64,000 nucleotides of DNA. It comes from Thioclava sp. JE_KL1. Lineage in GTDB: Bacteria > Pseudomonadota > Alphaproteobacteria > Rhodobacterales > Rhodobacteraceae. The number at the start of each line of letters is the position of its first letter. Position 1 is the first letter of the stretch. This document shows, piece after piece, positions 53,897 to 63,649 of this stretch. The stretch spans positions 124,001 through 188,000 of the forward strand of contig NZ_WBJS01000006.1 of assembly GCF_009296265.1 (NCBI RefSeq). The letters are read 5' to 3'. Made by a program: the position numbers and the translations under genes. Under the pieces are notes generated by a model. It was not told the origin of the DNA. It ran no database searches and saw only the letters and a list, made by a program, of their open reading frames with translations.

Positions 53897-54571
53897 TCAG
53901 AGCGTGTCGAGGATGCGCCGTGCCTCGGCGTGGCGATCGGCCAGCGCCTCGCGATCTTCGCCGGGGAAGAACCGTCCGCGCAGCGCGGTCGCCATCGGTG
54001 CAGGCTCCGCAATCATCACGCGCGGCCCGATCTTCACGGTCTCGGCCTGCCACGAGCGCATCATCGCCATCTGCGCGGCTTTCGTAGCCCCATAGATGCC
54101 GAAGAATTTCTGGCCCGCACGCGGATCGTCGAAGGCCAGCGCGGTGCCCTCGCGCGCGAGCAGCAGCGGCTCCATCAGCCCGATGAGCTGCGCGGTCGCG
54201 GTCACGTTCACCTTGACCGAATTGGCCAGTTCCTTCGCGTCGATATGACCCGTCGGCGACAGCGGCGCGGCATGGATCGCCGTATGTACCCACAGATCGA
54301 GCCCCCCCCAGCGCGCACCGATCGACTGTGCGAGATGCGCCATCTGATCGGGCTCGGTCACGTCGAGCGGACCGAGCGAGGCGGAACCGCCCTTCGCCTG
54401 AATGCGGTCGTCGAGCTCTTCCAGCGCGCCGGTAGTCCGCGCGACGGCCATGACATGCCAGCCATCTGCGGCCAAAGCTTCGGCGATCGCCCCGCCAAGG
54501 CCACGCGAAGCGCCTGTGACAAGCGCCAGTTTCTTGCCCTGCGAAGGGTCTTGGGTCTGATCCGTGCTCAT
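53897..54571 (-). CDS. Short-chain dehydrogenase/reductase with altered catalytic serine
   Basis: A 224-residue SDR. The cofactor motif TGASRGLG is at 19-26, and YxxxK is Tyr160/Lys164 (IYGATKAA). Where the catalytic serine is expected about 13 residues before the Tyr, the sequence reads LAFDDPRAG, without Ser. The NNAG-like segment is also changed (HTAIHAAP). It may be a weak or specialised enzyme, similar to YciK-type proteins. The start at 54571 has only a weak AAGAAA site. Substrate unknown. Confidence 0.85.
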   Translation of the reverse strand: MSTDQTQDPSQGKKLALVTGASRGLGGAIAEALAADGWHVMAVARTTGALEELDDRIQAKGGSASLGPLDVTEPDQMAHLAQSIGARWGGLDLWVHTAIHAAPLSPTGHIDAKELANSVKVNVTATAQLIGLMEPLLLAREGTALAFDDPRAGQKFFGIYGATKAAQMAMMRSWQAETVKIGPRVMIAEPAPMATALRGRFFPGEDREALADRHAEARRILDTL

Positions 54572-54707
54572 GGCGCGTTTCTTGCCACCACACCCGCCGT
54601 CGCGCAAGCGTGCAGATGCACGTCCCGCGCCTTTCCCGCTGTTTTGCAAACTGACGGGCGAGCGCGTTGGGCAGCTTTACAGTGCCGCCCTACGACCAAG
54701 GGTAGCG

Positions 54708-55112
54708 CTATTCTTTGTCCTGAAGTCGGGCGAGGGCGGCGGCGCACATGCCCGCGCTCAGCCATTGGCATTCCGCGCAGATCGTCTGATGCACATCGGC
54801 GGGCAGGGCGGCCATCCGCTCCAGCGCCTTGCCCCATGTCAGCACATCGCCCGGCGCAATATCCAGCGCCGCGGCATGGGCCGCGTCCAGCCGATCGATC
54901 TTCGCCTGCGCGGTGCAGCCCGATCCGCGCCGCGACGGGCAGGGGTCACAGATATCGTCCGCCGCGCCCACGACCTCGATCTCCACTGCGGCGCCCTCCG
55001 GTTGCCGCAGGCGCCCTTCGACGATCTCGGTCATATTCGCGGTGAAGCGATCCGAATATCCCTTCCCCTCGAAGCCAAGCGAGCAGAGGAAATGATGCGG
55101 GCGATATGTCAG
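54708..55112 (-). CDS. DUF1284 domain protein, start uncertain
   Basis: About 134 residues from the CTG at 55112; an in-frame ATG at 55244 would give 178. The conserved core begins TYRPHHFLCSLGFEGKGYSDRFTANM, the DUF1284 signature, and has cysteine pairs CDPCPS and CAEC near the middle and end, possibly a metal or iron-sulfur site. There is no ATG, GTG or TTG between the core and the dispersed repeat at 55127. Either CTG is used or the repeat is translated as an N-terminal extension. Function unknown. Confidence 0.72.
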   Translation of the reverse strand: MTYRPHHFLCSLGFEGKGYSDRFTANMTEIVEGRLRQPEGAAVEIEVVGAADDICDPCPSRRGSGCTAQAKIDRLDAAHAAALDIAPGDVLTWGKALERMAALPADVHQTICAECQWLSAGMCAAALARLQDKE

Positions 55113-55126
55113 ACGGTCAGCTATGT

Positions 55127-55155
55127 CTTCGCTCTTGAGTAAATATCCCGGGGGA
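55127..55155 (-). repeat. Composite repeat at the 5' end of the DUF1284 gene
   Basis: Minus-strand copy: CCCCCGGGATATTT, then ACTCAAGAGCGAAG. It is in frame with and directly ahead of the DUF1284 core. Confidence 0.85.
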
Positions 55156-55214
55156 TGAATGGCGCAGCCAGAAGGGGGCAGTGCTCTCTTGTCCCGGGTA
55201 TCAGAATAGAAAAC

Positions 55215-55240
55215 GGGCCGGAAGGTCTCCCCTCCGGCCC
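55215..55240 (-). terminator. Rho-independent terminator of gltA
   Basis: GGGCCGGA pairs with TCCGGCCC around a 10-base loop. On the minus strand it is followed by GTTTTCTATT, 20 bases after the gltA stop. Confidence 0.88.
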
Positions 55241-55259
55241 GCAATGACTTGGCTTACGC

Positions 55260-56555
55260 TCAGCGCTTGGCGATATCGACGTAATCGCGATAGGTCGCGC
55301 CGGTGTAAAGCTGACGCGGGCGACCGATCTTGCCGGTCGGATCCTCGATCATCTCTTTCCACTGCGAGATCCAGCCGACGGTACGCGAGAGCGCGAAGAT
55401 CGGGGTGAACATCGAGGTCGGGAAGCCCATCGCCTCGAGGATGATGCCCGAGTAGAAGTCGACATTCGGATAGAGCTTCTTGGAGACGAAATAGTCGTCC
55501 TCCAGAGCGATCTTCTCGAGTTCCTTGGCGACCTGAAGGGTCTCGTTGTCGTGGATGCCGAGCAGGTCGAGCACCTCGTCCGCCGATTCCTTCATGACCT
55601 TCGCGCGCGGGTCGAAGTTTTTGTAGACGCGGTGACCGAAGCCCATCAGGCGGAAGGGATCATCCTTGTCCTTGGCGCGCTTGATGTATTCCGGAATCTG
55701 ATCGACGGTGCCGATTTCGCGCAGCATCTCGAGGCAGGCCTGGTTTGCGCCGCCGTGGGCGGGGCCCCAGAGGCAGGCGATACCGGCTGCGATACAGGCG
55801 AACGGGTTCGCGCCCGAGGAGCCCGCCAGACGCACGGTCGAGGTCGAGGCGTTCTGCTCGTGATCGGCGTGGAGCGTGAAGATACGGTCCATCGCCTTCG
55901 CGAGCGCCGGCTCGATCTTGTAATCTTCGGCCGGGACCGAGAAGCACATATGCAGGAAGTTCTCGGCGTAGCTCAGCTCGTTCTTCGGATAGACGAAGGG
56001 CTGACCGATCGAATACTTATAGGCCATCGCGGCGATCGTCGGCAGCTTCGCGATCAGGCGGATCGAGGCGACTTCGCGCTGCCACGGGTCCGAGATGTCG
56101 AGGCTGTCGTGATAGAAGGCCGAGAGCGCGCCCACGACGCCGACCATGGTCGCCATCGGGTGGCTGTCACGGCGGAAGCCCTGGAAGAACTGCTTCATCT
56201 GCTCGTGGATCATCGTGTGACGGGTCACGCGATACTCGAAATCTTCCATCTGCTGCTTGCTCGGCAGTTCCCCGTAGAGAAGCAGGTAGCACACTTCGAG
56301 ATAGTGCGATTCCGAGGCGAGCTGGTCGATCGGGTAGCCGCGATACAGAAGCTCGCCCTTGCCACCATCGATAAAGGTGATCTTGGACTCGCAGGCTGCG
56401 GTCGAGGTGAAGCCCGGATCGTAGGTGAAGACGTCGGCTTGACCGTAGAGCTTGCGGATATCGAGCACGTCGGGACCAGCCGAGGGCGAGAGCACGGGAA
56501 GCTCATAGGTTTGTCCGTCAAGCGAGAGCGTGGCGGTCTTCGAGTTGTCTGCCAT
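55260..56555 (-). CDS. gltA: Citrate synthase
   Basis: A 431-residue type II citrate synthase, joining acetyl-CoA and oxaloacetate at the entry of the TCA cycle. The active-site His is in [10 protein letters not shown], a second in [16 protein letters not shown], and the Asp region lies near [14 protein letters not shown]. Length equals the NADH-regulated hexameric form. The ATG at 56555 follows GAAAGGGAATTTAC. It lies 79 bases after gltX on the same strand and has its own terminator. Confidence 0.97.
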   Translation of the reverse strand: MADNSKTATLSLDGQTYELPVLSPSAGPDVLDIRKLYGQADVFTYDPGFTSTAACESKITFIDGGKGELLYRGYPIDQLASESHYLEVCYLLLYGELPSKQQMEDFEYRVTRHTMIHEQMKQFFQGFRRDSHPMATMVGVVGALSAFYHDSLDISDPWQREVASIRLIAKLPTIAAMAYKYSIGQPFVYPKNELSYAENFLHMCFSVPAEDYKIEPALAKAMDRIFTLHADHEQNASTSTVRLAGSSGANPFACIAAGIACLWGPAHGGANQACLEMLREIGTVDQIPEYIKRAKDKDDPFRLMGFGHRVYKNFDPRAKVMKESADEVLDLLGIHDNETLQVAKELEKIALEDDYFVSKKLYPNVDFYSGIILEAMGFPTSMFTPIFALSRTVGWISQWKEMIEDPTGKIGRPRQLYTGATYRDYVDIAKR

Positions 56556-56634
56556 GTAAATTCCCTTTCATCCTCCGGCTGGGCCGCGCCGGTCTATCGC
56601 GTCCGGACAGGCGTCCGGAGAGGGCGGCCAGGCC

Positions 56635-58029
56635 TCAGGCCGCCTGATCGTCGAGTCGTGCCAGAGTTTCCTCTTGGCCCAAAACGAGCATCATATCGAA
56701 TACGCTGGGGGTAGCCGCTCGCCCCGCCAAGGCCGCCCGCATCGGAGCAGCGACCTTCCCAAGGCCCAGTCCGTGCGCTTCGGCAACCTGTCCGACGGCG
56801 GCTTCCAGGTCTTCCCGCGACCAATTAGCGCGTTGCAGCGCAAAGGTCAATTCACTCAGTATACCACGGGATACATCATCGAGCGCCTTGGCCGCTTTCT
56901 CTTCGATCTCGATCGGGCGATGCGTCAGCGAGAAATGCGCCTTTTCAAGGAGTTGCGGCAACAACTTCGCCGAGCCCTTCACGACGGGAAGCGTGCGCAT
57001 AAGCGCAGATTTCTGTGCGTCACCCAGCGGCGGTTTTTCTGCAGCTGCGAGATAACCCTCGATTTCGCGCAGCAATTCGGCCTCATCGGTGATCGCGATA
57101 TGCTGGCCGCAGATATTTTCGAGCTTCTTGAAGTCGAGCCGCGCCGGCGCCTTGTTGATGCCGGTGATGTCGAACCATTCCTTCGCCTGATCGTCGGTGA
57201 AGAATTCGTCGTCGCCGTGGCTCCAGCCGAGCCGCGCGAGGTAGTTGCGCATGCCCGTCGCCGGGTAGCCCATGGCCTGATATTGCTCGAGACCGACCGC
57301 GCCGTGACGCTTCGACAGCTTCTTGCCGTCGGGGCCGTGGATCAACGGGATATGCGCGAAGGTGGGCACGTCCCAGCCCATCGCGCGATAGACCAGCATC
57401 TGCCGCGCGGCATTGACGAGATGGTCGTCCCCGCGGATCACATGGGTCACGCCCATATCATGGTCATCGACGACAACGGCCAGCATGTAGGTCGGTGTGC
57501 CATCAGAACGTAAACAAATCATGTCATCGAGCTGATCGTTGCGGATCGTTACCTCACCCTGCACGGCGTCGGTGATCACCGTCGTGCCCTCGCGAGGCGC
57601 TTTCAGGCGGATCACGTAGGGCGCATCCGGATGCGTCGCGGGATCGGCATCGCGCCACGGCGAGGGGAACATCTGCCCCTTGTTCGCCGGATCCTCGCGG
57701 AAGGCCGCGATCTCTTCCTGCGTGGAGAAGCACTTATAGGCATGGCCTTTCGCCAGCATCTGATGGGCGACCTCGGCATGGCGGGCCGCGCCCGCAGCCT
57801 GGCTTACCACGTCGCCGTCATAATCGAGCCCCAGCCATTCGAGCCCCTGAAGGATCGCCGCCGTGGCCTCGGGGGTCGAGCGTTCGCGATCGGTATCCTC
57901 GATACGGAGCAGGAATTTGCCGCCGCGCCCACGGGCATAGAGCCAGTTGAACAGTGCCGTGCGCGCACCGCCGATATGCAGATAGCCGGTGGGCGAGGGG
58001 GCGAAACGGGTGACAATCTGGTCGGACAT
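56635..58029 (-). CDS. gltX: Glutamyl-tRNA synthetase
   Basis: A 464-residue class I aminoacyl-tRNA synthetase. The HIGH motif appears as [14 protein letters not shown] near residue 11 and the KMSKS motif as GKKLSKRHG near residue 245. It charges tRNA-Glu, and in many alphaproteobacteria also tRNA-Gln before amidation. The ATG at 58029 is followed by a canonical N-terminus. It is divergent from comEC across 113 bases in which I see no other feature. Confidence 0.97.
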   Translation of the reverse strand: MSDQIVTRFAPSPTGYLHIGGARTALFNWLYARGRGGKFLLRIEDTDRERSTPEATAAILQGLEWLGLDYDGDVVSQAAGAARHAEVAHQMLAKGHAYKCFSTQEEIAAFREDPANKGQMFPSPWRDADPATHPDAPYVIRLKAPREGTTVITDAVQGEVTIRNDQLDDMICLRSDGTPTYMLAVVVDDHDMGVTHVIRGDDHLVNAARQMLVYRAMGWDVPTFAHIPLIHGPDGKKLSKRHGAVGLEQYQAMGYPATGMRNYLARLGWSHGDDEFFTDDQAKEWFDITGINKAPARLDFKKLENICGQHIAITDEAELLREIEGYLAAAEKPPLGDAQKSALMRTLPVVKGSAKLLPQLLEKAHFSLTHRPIEIEEKAAKALDDVSRGILSELTFALQRANWSREDLEAAVGQVAEAHGLGLGKVAAPMRAALAGRAATPSVFDMMLVLGQEETLARLDDQAA

Positions 58030-58142
58030 GTCGGGACCTTTCTTCGCGGGCTCTTACCGGCCCGCGTTAACCTATCGGAAACCATCAAGCGCATAGGCTT
58101 TCTCGGCTCGATGCATAAGCAGGGACGGGGCCGAGGACAAGC

Positions 58143-60266
58143 ATGGCGATCAATGCCGAACCGGGCGACTGGGCGCAGCCCGAGGGCGCGACCGGTGCGG
58201 AGCGCACTCCGCGTGTGATCGCGGGGCTCTTCGGGGGGCTCTCCGATCCGCTGGGCGCGCTGGCGCGGGCGCGCGCGCAGCTTTTCCTGTGGATGCCAGT
58301 GGCGCTCGGCGTCGGGGTTGGCGCGTATTTCTCCCTCGGGTTCGAGCCGGGATGGCCTATCTACCTGAGCACGCTCGTGATCTGCGCGCTCTCGCTGACG
58401 CTTTGGCTGCGCGGCGCGGCATGGCTTCGGCTGCCCGCGGCGCTGATCGCCCTCGCGTCTTTGGGGTTGCTGCTCGCAGGGCTGCGCGCCCATCTCGTCG
58501 CGGCGCCGGTGCTGCAGTATCGCTATTACGGCCCTGTCAGCGGGCGGATCGTGAAGATCGACCGCGCGCGCTCCGACCTGATCCGGCTGACGCTGGACCG
58601 GGTGCGGATCGACCGAATTCCGCCCGCCAAGACCCCGGCGCGGGTGCGCGTGACGCTGCACGGCGATCAAAGTCAGTTCAGCCCCGAGCCCGGCACGCAG
58701 GTCATGCTCACGGCGAATCTCTCGCCCCCGCCGCCGCCAGCGGCCCCAAGGGATTACGATTTTCGCCGCACCGCTTGGTTCGATCGCCTCGGCGCGATCG
58801 GTTATACCCGCGCGCCGGTGCTGCGCATTGCGCCGCCCGATCCCGGCGACTGGGCGATGGCGGCGCATCGTGCGCGGATGCGGCTCTCGGCGGCGATCCA
58901 GTCGCGGATCGCGGGACAGCCCGGCGCGGTCGCCGCGGCGCTGATGACGGGCGACCGCTCGGGGTTGAGCGAGGCCACGCGCGAGGTGATGCGCCGCTCC
59001 AGCCTCGCCCATCTGATCGCGATTTCCGGGCTGCATATGGGAATGCTGGCGGGCTTCGTCTTCGGTCTGGTGCGCTACGGTCTGGCGCTGGCGGGGCGCC
59101 CCGCCCTGATCTGGCCTACGAAGAAGCTGGCCGCCATTGCGGCGCTGGTTGCGGCCAGCGCCTATCTCTGGCTCGCGGGGCCTGCGGTCTCGACCCAGCG
59201 CGCGTGGATCATGGTGTCGATCATGCTTCTCGCGGTGCTCTTCGACCGGCGCGCGCTGAGCCTGCGCACGGTCGCGCTCGCCGCCACGCTCCTCATGATC
59301 TGGCAGCCCGAGAGCCTGACCGAGCCCGGCTTCCAGATGTCCTTCGCCGCGACCACTGCGCTGATCGTGGCGCTGGGTCCGTGGACCCGCGCGGCGCGCC
59401 ATCTGCCGCGCCTGCTGCGCCCGGTCCTGATGCTGGTCGCGACCTCTCTGATCGCAGGCGCGGCCACCGCACCGATCGTGGCCGCGCAGTTTCACAGGCT
59501 CTCGGAATACGGGGTGCTGGCCAACCTCTTCGCGGTGCCCGCAATGGGGCTCGTGGTCATGCCGATGGGCGTGCTCGCAGCACTGCTCGCGCCCCTCGGC
59601 CTCGCTGGGCCCGCGCTTTGGTCGATGGGGCAGGGCACGGCGTGGATCTTGCGCGTGGCGGAGTGGGTGAGCGACCTCGACGGCTCGGTTCTCGCGATCG
59701 TCCAGCCGGGGCCGTGGGTGATCCCTTTGATTGCGCTTGGCGCGCTGGGGGTGATCCTGACGCGCGGGGCCGGGCGCAGTGCGAGCGTCGGTCTGATCCT
59801 TCTGGGCGGCGCCCTTTGGCTGCGCGCCGGGGCGGAGCGTCCGGCGCTACTGATCGCGCCCGAGGCGCAGCAGGTCGGTCTGATGACCTCGCAAGGCCGG
59901 GCGCTGTCGAAACCGGGCGCGGGGTTCATCTCCGAGCGCTGGCTGGCGGCGGATGGCGATCCGGCTTCGCTGGAAGAGGCTGCCGCACGCCTCGGCTTCT
60001 CTGGGCCGCGCGGCGCGCGGATTGCGCAGTTTAGACGCGCGCCGCTCACCCATCTCACGGGAAAATCGGCAAAAGAGGTCCTGCCTGCGATTTGCGCGAA
60101 GGGCGGCATTGTCGTGATTTCCACCGGGGTCGAAACCCCCACGGGCCCCTGCGATCTATGGGACGCCGCGCGCCTGCGCGAGACTGGTGCGGTCGCGATC
60201 AGCGCCAAGGGCGAGGTTACGACGACCGCGCAAATCAAAGGCCGCCGCCTCTGGACGCGCCCCTGA
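58143..60266 (+). CDS. comEC: ComEC/Rec2 family DNA-uptake channel protein, without MBL domain
   Basis: A 707-residue membrane protein. An N-terminal soluble part (about 115-235) fits DUF4131. The competence domain follows with LAHLIAISGLHMGMLAG near residue 295 and GPAVSTQRAWIMV near 350, within about ten membrane helices. The last 130 residues lack the HxHxDH motif, so the C-terminal metallo-beta-lactamase domain of many ComEC proteins is absent or decayed. It would move single-stranded DNA across the inner membrane. GAGGACAAGC precedes the ATG. It converges with lexA. Confidence 0.93.
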   Translation: MAINAEPGDWAQPEGATGAERTPRVIAGLFGGLSDPLGALARARAQLFLWMPVALGVGVGAYFSLGFEPGWPIYLSTLVICALSLTLWLRGAAWLRLPAALIALASLGLLLAGLRAHLVAAPVLQYRYYGPVSGRIVKIDRARSDLIRLTLDRVRIDRIPPAKTPARVRVTLHGDQSQFSPEPGTQVMLTANLSPPPPPAAPRDYDFRRTAWFDRLGAIGYTRAPVLRIAPPDPGDWAMAAHRARMRLSAAIQSRIAGQPGAVAAALMTGDRSGLSEATREVMRRSSLAHLIAISGLHMGMLAGFVFGLVRYGLALAGRPALIWPTKKLAAIAALVAASAYLWLAGPAVSTQRAWIMVSIMLLAVLFDRRALSLRTVALAATLLMIWQPESLTEPGFQMSFAATTALIVALGPWTRAARHLPRLLRPVLMLVATSLIAGAATAPIVAAQFHRLSEYGVLANLFAVPAMGLVVMPMGVLAALLAPLGLAGPALWSMGQGTAWILRVAEWVSDLDGSVLAIVQPGPWVIPLIALGALGVILTRGAGRSASVGLILLGGALWLRAGAERPALLIAPEAQQVGLMTSQGRALSKPGAGFISERWLAADGDPASLEEAAARLGFSGPRGARIAQFRRAPLTHLTGKSAKEVLPAICAKGGIVVISTGVETPTGPCDLWDAARLRETGAVAISAKGEVTTTAQIKGRRLWTRP

Positions 60267-60267
60267 C

Positions 60268-60303
60268 CTTCGCTCTTTCCAAATATCCCCGCCGGAGGCT
60301 CCA
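60268..60303 (-). repeat. Composite repeat, second subtype, after comEC
   Basis: Minus-strand copy: GAGCCTCCGGCGGGGATATTT, then GGAAAGAGCGAAGG. It shares the GCCTCCGGCGGGG head with the copy at 26001 and lies 2 bases after the comEC stop. Confidence 0.82.
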
Positions 60304-60329
60304 GCCCACGCAACCGGCGCGATAAACGA

Positions 60330-60355
60330 AAAGAGCGTCCCACAGGACGCTCTTT
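60330..60355. terminator. Bidirectional terminator between comEC and lexA
   Basis: AAAGAGCGTCC-CACA-GGACGCTCTTT is a perfect stem. On the minus strand it is followed by TCGTTTATC, 19 bases after the lexA stop. Confidence 0.9.
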
Positions 60356-60374
60356 CCCAGGAATTCACCAAATC

Positions 60375-61091
60375 TCAGTAGCTGCGGATCAGCCCGACGA
60401 GCCGCCCCTGCACCTTCACCTGATCGTCGCGCAGCAGCCGCGTCTCATAGGCCGGGTTCGCAGCTTCCAGCGCGATCATCCCGCTGCGCCGGTAGAAGCG
60501 TTTCAGCGTCGCCTCATGCCCCTCGACCAGCGCGACCACGATATCGCCATTGTCGGCGGTGCCCTGTTCTCGGATCACCACGACATCGCCGTCGTTGATG
60601 CCGGCTTCGATCATCGAGTCGCCTTTGACCTCGAGCGCGTAATGCTCCCCACGACCGCTCAGCATCGAGCCGGGGACGGCGACGTGATGCGACACTTCCG
60701 AGATCGCCTCGATCGGGACACCGGCGGCGATCCGGCCCATCACAGGCAGTTCCAGCGCGTGGATCACGTCAACCGGCATCGCGCCGCGCGGCGGGTCGGT
60801 CTTGTCGCCCTCGATCACCTGCGGCGCGAAGCTGCCAGCGCTGTCGCCTGCGGGGGCGCCGAATTTCTTCTCCAGAGCCTCGGGCAGTTTCACGATCTCG
60901 ATCGCGCGGGCCCGATGAGCGAGGCGGCGGATGAAGCCACGTTCTTCCAGAGCGGTAATCAAACGGTGGATGCCGGATTTCGAGCGCAGGTCCAGCGCGT
61001 CCTTCATCTCGTCGAAAGAGGGTGGAACACCGTCCTTCATCATCCGTTTTTGAATGAATTCCAGCAATTCCAGCTGCTTGCGCGTCAGCAT
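60375..61091 (-). CDS. lexA: LexA, SOS repressor
   Basis: A 238-residue LexA. An N-terminal winged helix ([15 protein letters not shown], then [21 protein letters not shown]) binds DNA. The self-cleavage site is Ala123-Gly124, with catalytic Ser159 (KGDSMIEAG) and Lys197 (EATLKRFY). RecA filaments trigger cleavage after DNA damage. Three GTTC half-sites lie just upstream at 61124, so the gene represses itself. It is 91 bases downstream of moeA with its own promoter. Confidence 0.97.
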   Translation of the reverse strand: MLTRKQLELLEFIQKRMMKDGVPPSFDEMKDALDLRSKSGIHRLITALEERGFIRRLAHRARAIEIVKLPEALEKKFGAPAGDSAGSFAPQVIEGDKTDPPRGAMPVDVIHALELPVMGRIAAGVPIEAISEVSHHVAVPGSMLSGRGEHYALEVKGDSMIEAGINDGDVVVIREQGTADNGDIVVALVEGHEATLKRFYRRSGMIALEAANPAYETRLLRDDQVKVQGRLVGLIRSY

Positions 61092-61123
61092 CCGCGACCC
61101 TCCGTTCCCCGGTCAAGGCACAT

Positions 61124-61149
61124 GTTCAAGGATTGTTCTACCCTTGTTC
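61124..61149 (-). promoter_or_regulatory. Tandem SOS boxes upstream of lexA
   Basis: Three GTTC motifs (61124-61127, 61135-61138, 61146-61149) are each separated by exactly 7 bases. This makes two overlapping GTTC-N7-GTTC boxes, the alphaproteobacterial LexA site. Confidence 0.92.
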
Positions 61150-61182
61150 ACGGGGCCTGTCAACGCCCGAGGCGGGGGCGGC

Positions 61183-62373
61183 TCAGTCCAGCGGCAGGAT
61201 CTCGACCGTCTCGCCTGCCTTGCGCGGCCCGTCGCCCAAGGGGCGGATCAACAGGCAATCGGCCTGCGACAGGAGGCTTAGCATCGCAGAATCCTGATTC
61301 TCGAAGGGCGTGACGCGGGGCAGGGGATCGCCGGGCGCGAGGGTGGCGCGCATGTAATGGGTGCGCGGGCCGGTCGGGCCGGTATCGGTCGCGAGGATCG
61401 CCTGCTGCACACGGTTTTCGGGCGGCAGACCCGCGAGCTTGCTCAGCATCGGGCGCAGGAACAGCTCGGCGCAGACCGTGGCCGAGACGGGGTTGCCCGG
61501 CAGGCCCAGCATCGCGGCCTCGCCGATCCGGCCCGCCATCAAGGGCTTTCCGGGGCGCATCGCGATCTTCCAGAAGCTGCGGTCGAGCCCCAGTTCTGCC
61601 GCCACTTCGCCCACCAGATCATGCGCACCGACCGAGGCGCCGCCCGAGGTCACCACCAGATCGGCCCCCTTCGCGAGGTCGAACACGGTGCGCAAGCTGT
61701 CGCGGTCGTCGCGCGCGATCGGTAGCATGCGGGCCTCGGCGCCCATGCGCTCGGCCAGTGCCGCGACGATGAAGCTGTTGGAGCAGATGATCTGGTCCGG
61801 TCCCGGCTCTTCGCCCGGCATCACTAGCTCGTCGCCGGTGGCGATGATCGCGACGATGGGGCGGCGGCGCACCGTGACGGCGGGCACGTTCATCGCGGCC
61901 AGCAGGCCCAGATCGCGCGCGGTCAGCGGGCGGTCGGGGCAGAAGCTCTCGCCCTGCGCGAAGTCCTGACCCTTGGGGCGGATATTGGCATTGCTGTCAA
62001 GTTCCTGCGGCAGGGTGATCGTGTCGCCTTCACGCGTCACGTTCTCCTGCAGAACGACCACGCCATTCGGGCCCGGCACCGGTGCGCCGGTGAAGATGCG
62101 CACGGCTTGGCCCGGAGTCGGCGTGCCGTCATAGGCGCGACCGGCGGCAGCCTCGCCCTCGACAGTGAGTGTCGCGCCGGGCAGGTGGTCGGCCACGTCG
62201 ATCCAGTAGCCATCCATCGCCGAGCCCGAGAAGGGCGGCTGGGTCAGTTGCGCCGTGGCAGGCTCCGCCATCACGCGGCCAAGCGCATGGCGCAGGCTCA
62301 CGCGCTCGGTGCCCAGCGGTTCGACCAGTGCCAGAACCTTCTCCAGCGCCTCTTCGACGGGCAACAGGCTCAT
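61183..62373 (-). CDS. moeA: Molybdopterin molybdotransferase MoeA
   Basis: A 396-residue enzyme that inserts molybdate into adenylated molybdopterin. Motifs include [12 protein letters not shown] near residue 46, [18 protein letters not shown] near 93, the [12 protein letters not shown] loop near 244 and [18 protein letters not shown] near 295. The ATG overlaps the moaC stop by 4 bases. The cofactor is needed by SoxC in this window. Confidence 0.96.
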   Translation of the reverse strand: MSLLPVEEALEKVLALVEPLGTERVSLRHALGRVMAEPATAQLTQPPFSGSAMDGYWIDVADHLPGATLTVEGEAAAGRAYDGTPTPGQAVRIFTGAPVPGPNGVVVLQENVTREGDTITLPQELDSNANIRPKGQDFAQGESFCPDRPLTARDLGLLAAMNVPAVTVRRRPIVAIIATGDELVMPGEEPGPDQIICSNSFIVAALAERMGAEARMLPIARDDRDSLRTVFDLAKGADLVVTSGGASVGAHDLVGEVAAELGLDRSFWKIAMRPGKPLMAGRIGEAAMLGLPGNPVSATVCAELFLRPMLSKLAGLPPENRVQQAILATDTGPTGPRTHYMRATLAPGDPLPRVTPFENQDSAMLSLLSQADCLLIRPLGDGPRKAGETVEILPLD

Positions 62374-62855
62374 GATGCGCTCCCTTCGGCCTCGTATTTG
62401 CCGGATTTCCCGCCGTCTTTCAGCACGACGCGGATACCTTCGATCTGCATGGATTTCTCGACCGCCTTGAGCATGTCATAGACCGTCAGCGCCGCCGCCG
62501 AGACCGCCGTCAGCGCCTCCATCTCGACGCCGGTCTGGCCCGAGGTCTTCACGGTGGCACGGATGCGCACGCCGGGCAGGGCCTCGTCGGGCTCCAGGTC
62601 CAGCGTGACCTTGGTGATCGGCAGCGGGTGGCAGAGCGGGATCAGGTCGGAGGTCTTCTTCGCGGCCATGATGCCCGCAATCCGTGCGATGCCCAGAACG
62701 TCCCCCTTCTTCGCAGTGCCCTTCAGGACATAATTCAGCGTCTCGGGCAGCATCACCACGCGCCCCTCGGCCACGGCGATGCGGTCGGTCACCTCCTTAT
62801 CGGAGACGTCGACCATATGGGCCTGACCGTCCTTGTCGAAATGCGACAGGCTCAT
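62370..62855 (-). CDS. moaC: Cyclic pyranopterin monophosphate synthase MoaC
   Basis: A 161-residue enzyme of the first stage of molybdenum cofactor synthesis. The active-site segment [18 protein letters not shown] and the later [27 protein letters not shown] are standard. It overlaps trpC upstream and moeA downstream by 4 bases each (ATGA), so cofactor and tryptophan genes are read as one unit. Confidence 0.97.
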   Translation of the reverse strand: MSLSHFDKDGQAHMVDVSDKEVTDRIAVAEGRVVMLPETLNYVLKGTAKKGDVLGIARIAGIMAAKKTSDLIPLCHPLPITKVTLDLEPDEALPGVRIRATVKTSGQTGVEMEALTAVSAAALTVYDMLKAVEKSMQIEGIRVVLKDGGKSGKYEAEGSAS

Positions 62856-63649
62856 GCGACCTCCAGAAGCGTCCGGGTGGCGCCCGCGACATCGTCCTGC
62901 CGCATCAGGCTTTCGCCGATCAGGAAGCGGCGCGCGCCGACCTCGGCCATCGCGGCCATGTCGTCGCGGGTGAAGATGCCGCTCTCGCAGACCAGATCGC
63001 GGCCCTCGGCGAGGATGCTCGGTGCAAGCTCGCGGGTCACGTCGAGCGTAACCTCGAAGGTCTTCAGGTTGCGGTTGTTGACGCCCAGAAGCGGCGACTT
63101 CAGGTGTTTGAGCGCGCGCTCGGTCTCTTCCATGTCATGCACTTCGACGAGCACATCCATGCCCCAGCCGAAGGCCGCGTCTTCCAGCTCGGCGGCCAGA
63201 TCATCCTCGACCGAAGCCATGATGATCAGGATGCAATCGGCGCCCCATGCGCGGGCTTCCGCGACCTGATAGGTGTCATAGAGGAAATCCTTTCGCAAAG
63301 CGGGCAGCGAGCAGGCCGCGCGCGCCGCCAACAGGAATTCCGGCGCGCCCTGGAAAGAGGGCGTATCGGTCAGCACCGACAGACAGGCAGCGCCACCGGC
63401 CTCATAGGCCTTGGCCAGCGCGGGCGGGTCGAAATCGGGGCGGATCAGCCCTTTCGAGGGCGAGGCCTTCTTGATCTCGGCGATCAGCCCGTAGCCCGTT
63501 TCCGCCTTCGCGGTCAGGGCGTTGGCAAAACCGCGCGTGGGCGCCTGCGCCTTGGCCTGAGCCTCAACTTCGTTCAGCGGGCGTGCGGCTTTGGCCGCTT
63601 TGATCTCTTCCAGCTTATAGGCTTTGATCTTGTCGAGGATCGTACTCAT
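62852..63649 (-). CDS. trpC: Indole-3-glycerol phosphate synthase
   Basis: A 265-residue beta/alpha-barrel enzyme of tryptophan synthesis. Motifs are [10 protein letters not shown] near residue 58, [13 protein letters not shown] near 117, [10 protein letters not shown] near 190 and CESGI near 222. The ATG at 63649 overlaps the trpD stop by 4 bases; an upstream extension of the frame is the wrong reading of trpD. It makes indole-glycerol phosphate for TrpAB. Confidence 0.97.
   Translation of the reverse strand: MSTILDKIKAYKLEEIKAAKAARPLNEVEAQAKAQAPTRGFANALTAKAETGYGLIAEIKKASPSKGLIRPDFDPPALAKAYEAGGAACLSVLTDTPSFQGAPEFLLAARAACSLPALRKDFLYDTYQVAEARAWGADCILIIMASVEDDLAAELEDAAFGWGMDVLVEVHDMEETERALKHLKSPLLGVNNRNLKTFEVTLDVTRELAPSILAEGRDLVCESGIFTRDDMAAMAEVGARRFLIGESLMRQDDVAGATRTLLEVA

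Noticed and set aside
57804-59495. 563-codon minus-strand frame joined in front of the gltX start
   Set aside because: It is a different reading frame running through comEC DNA; gltX has a canonical ATG at 58029.
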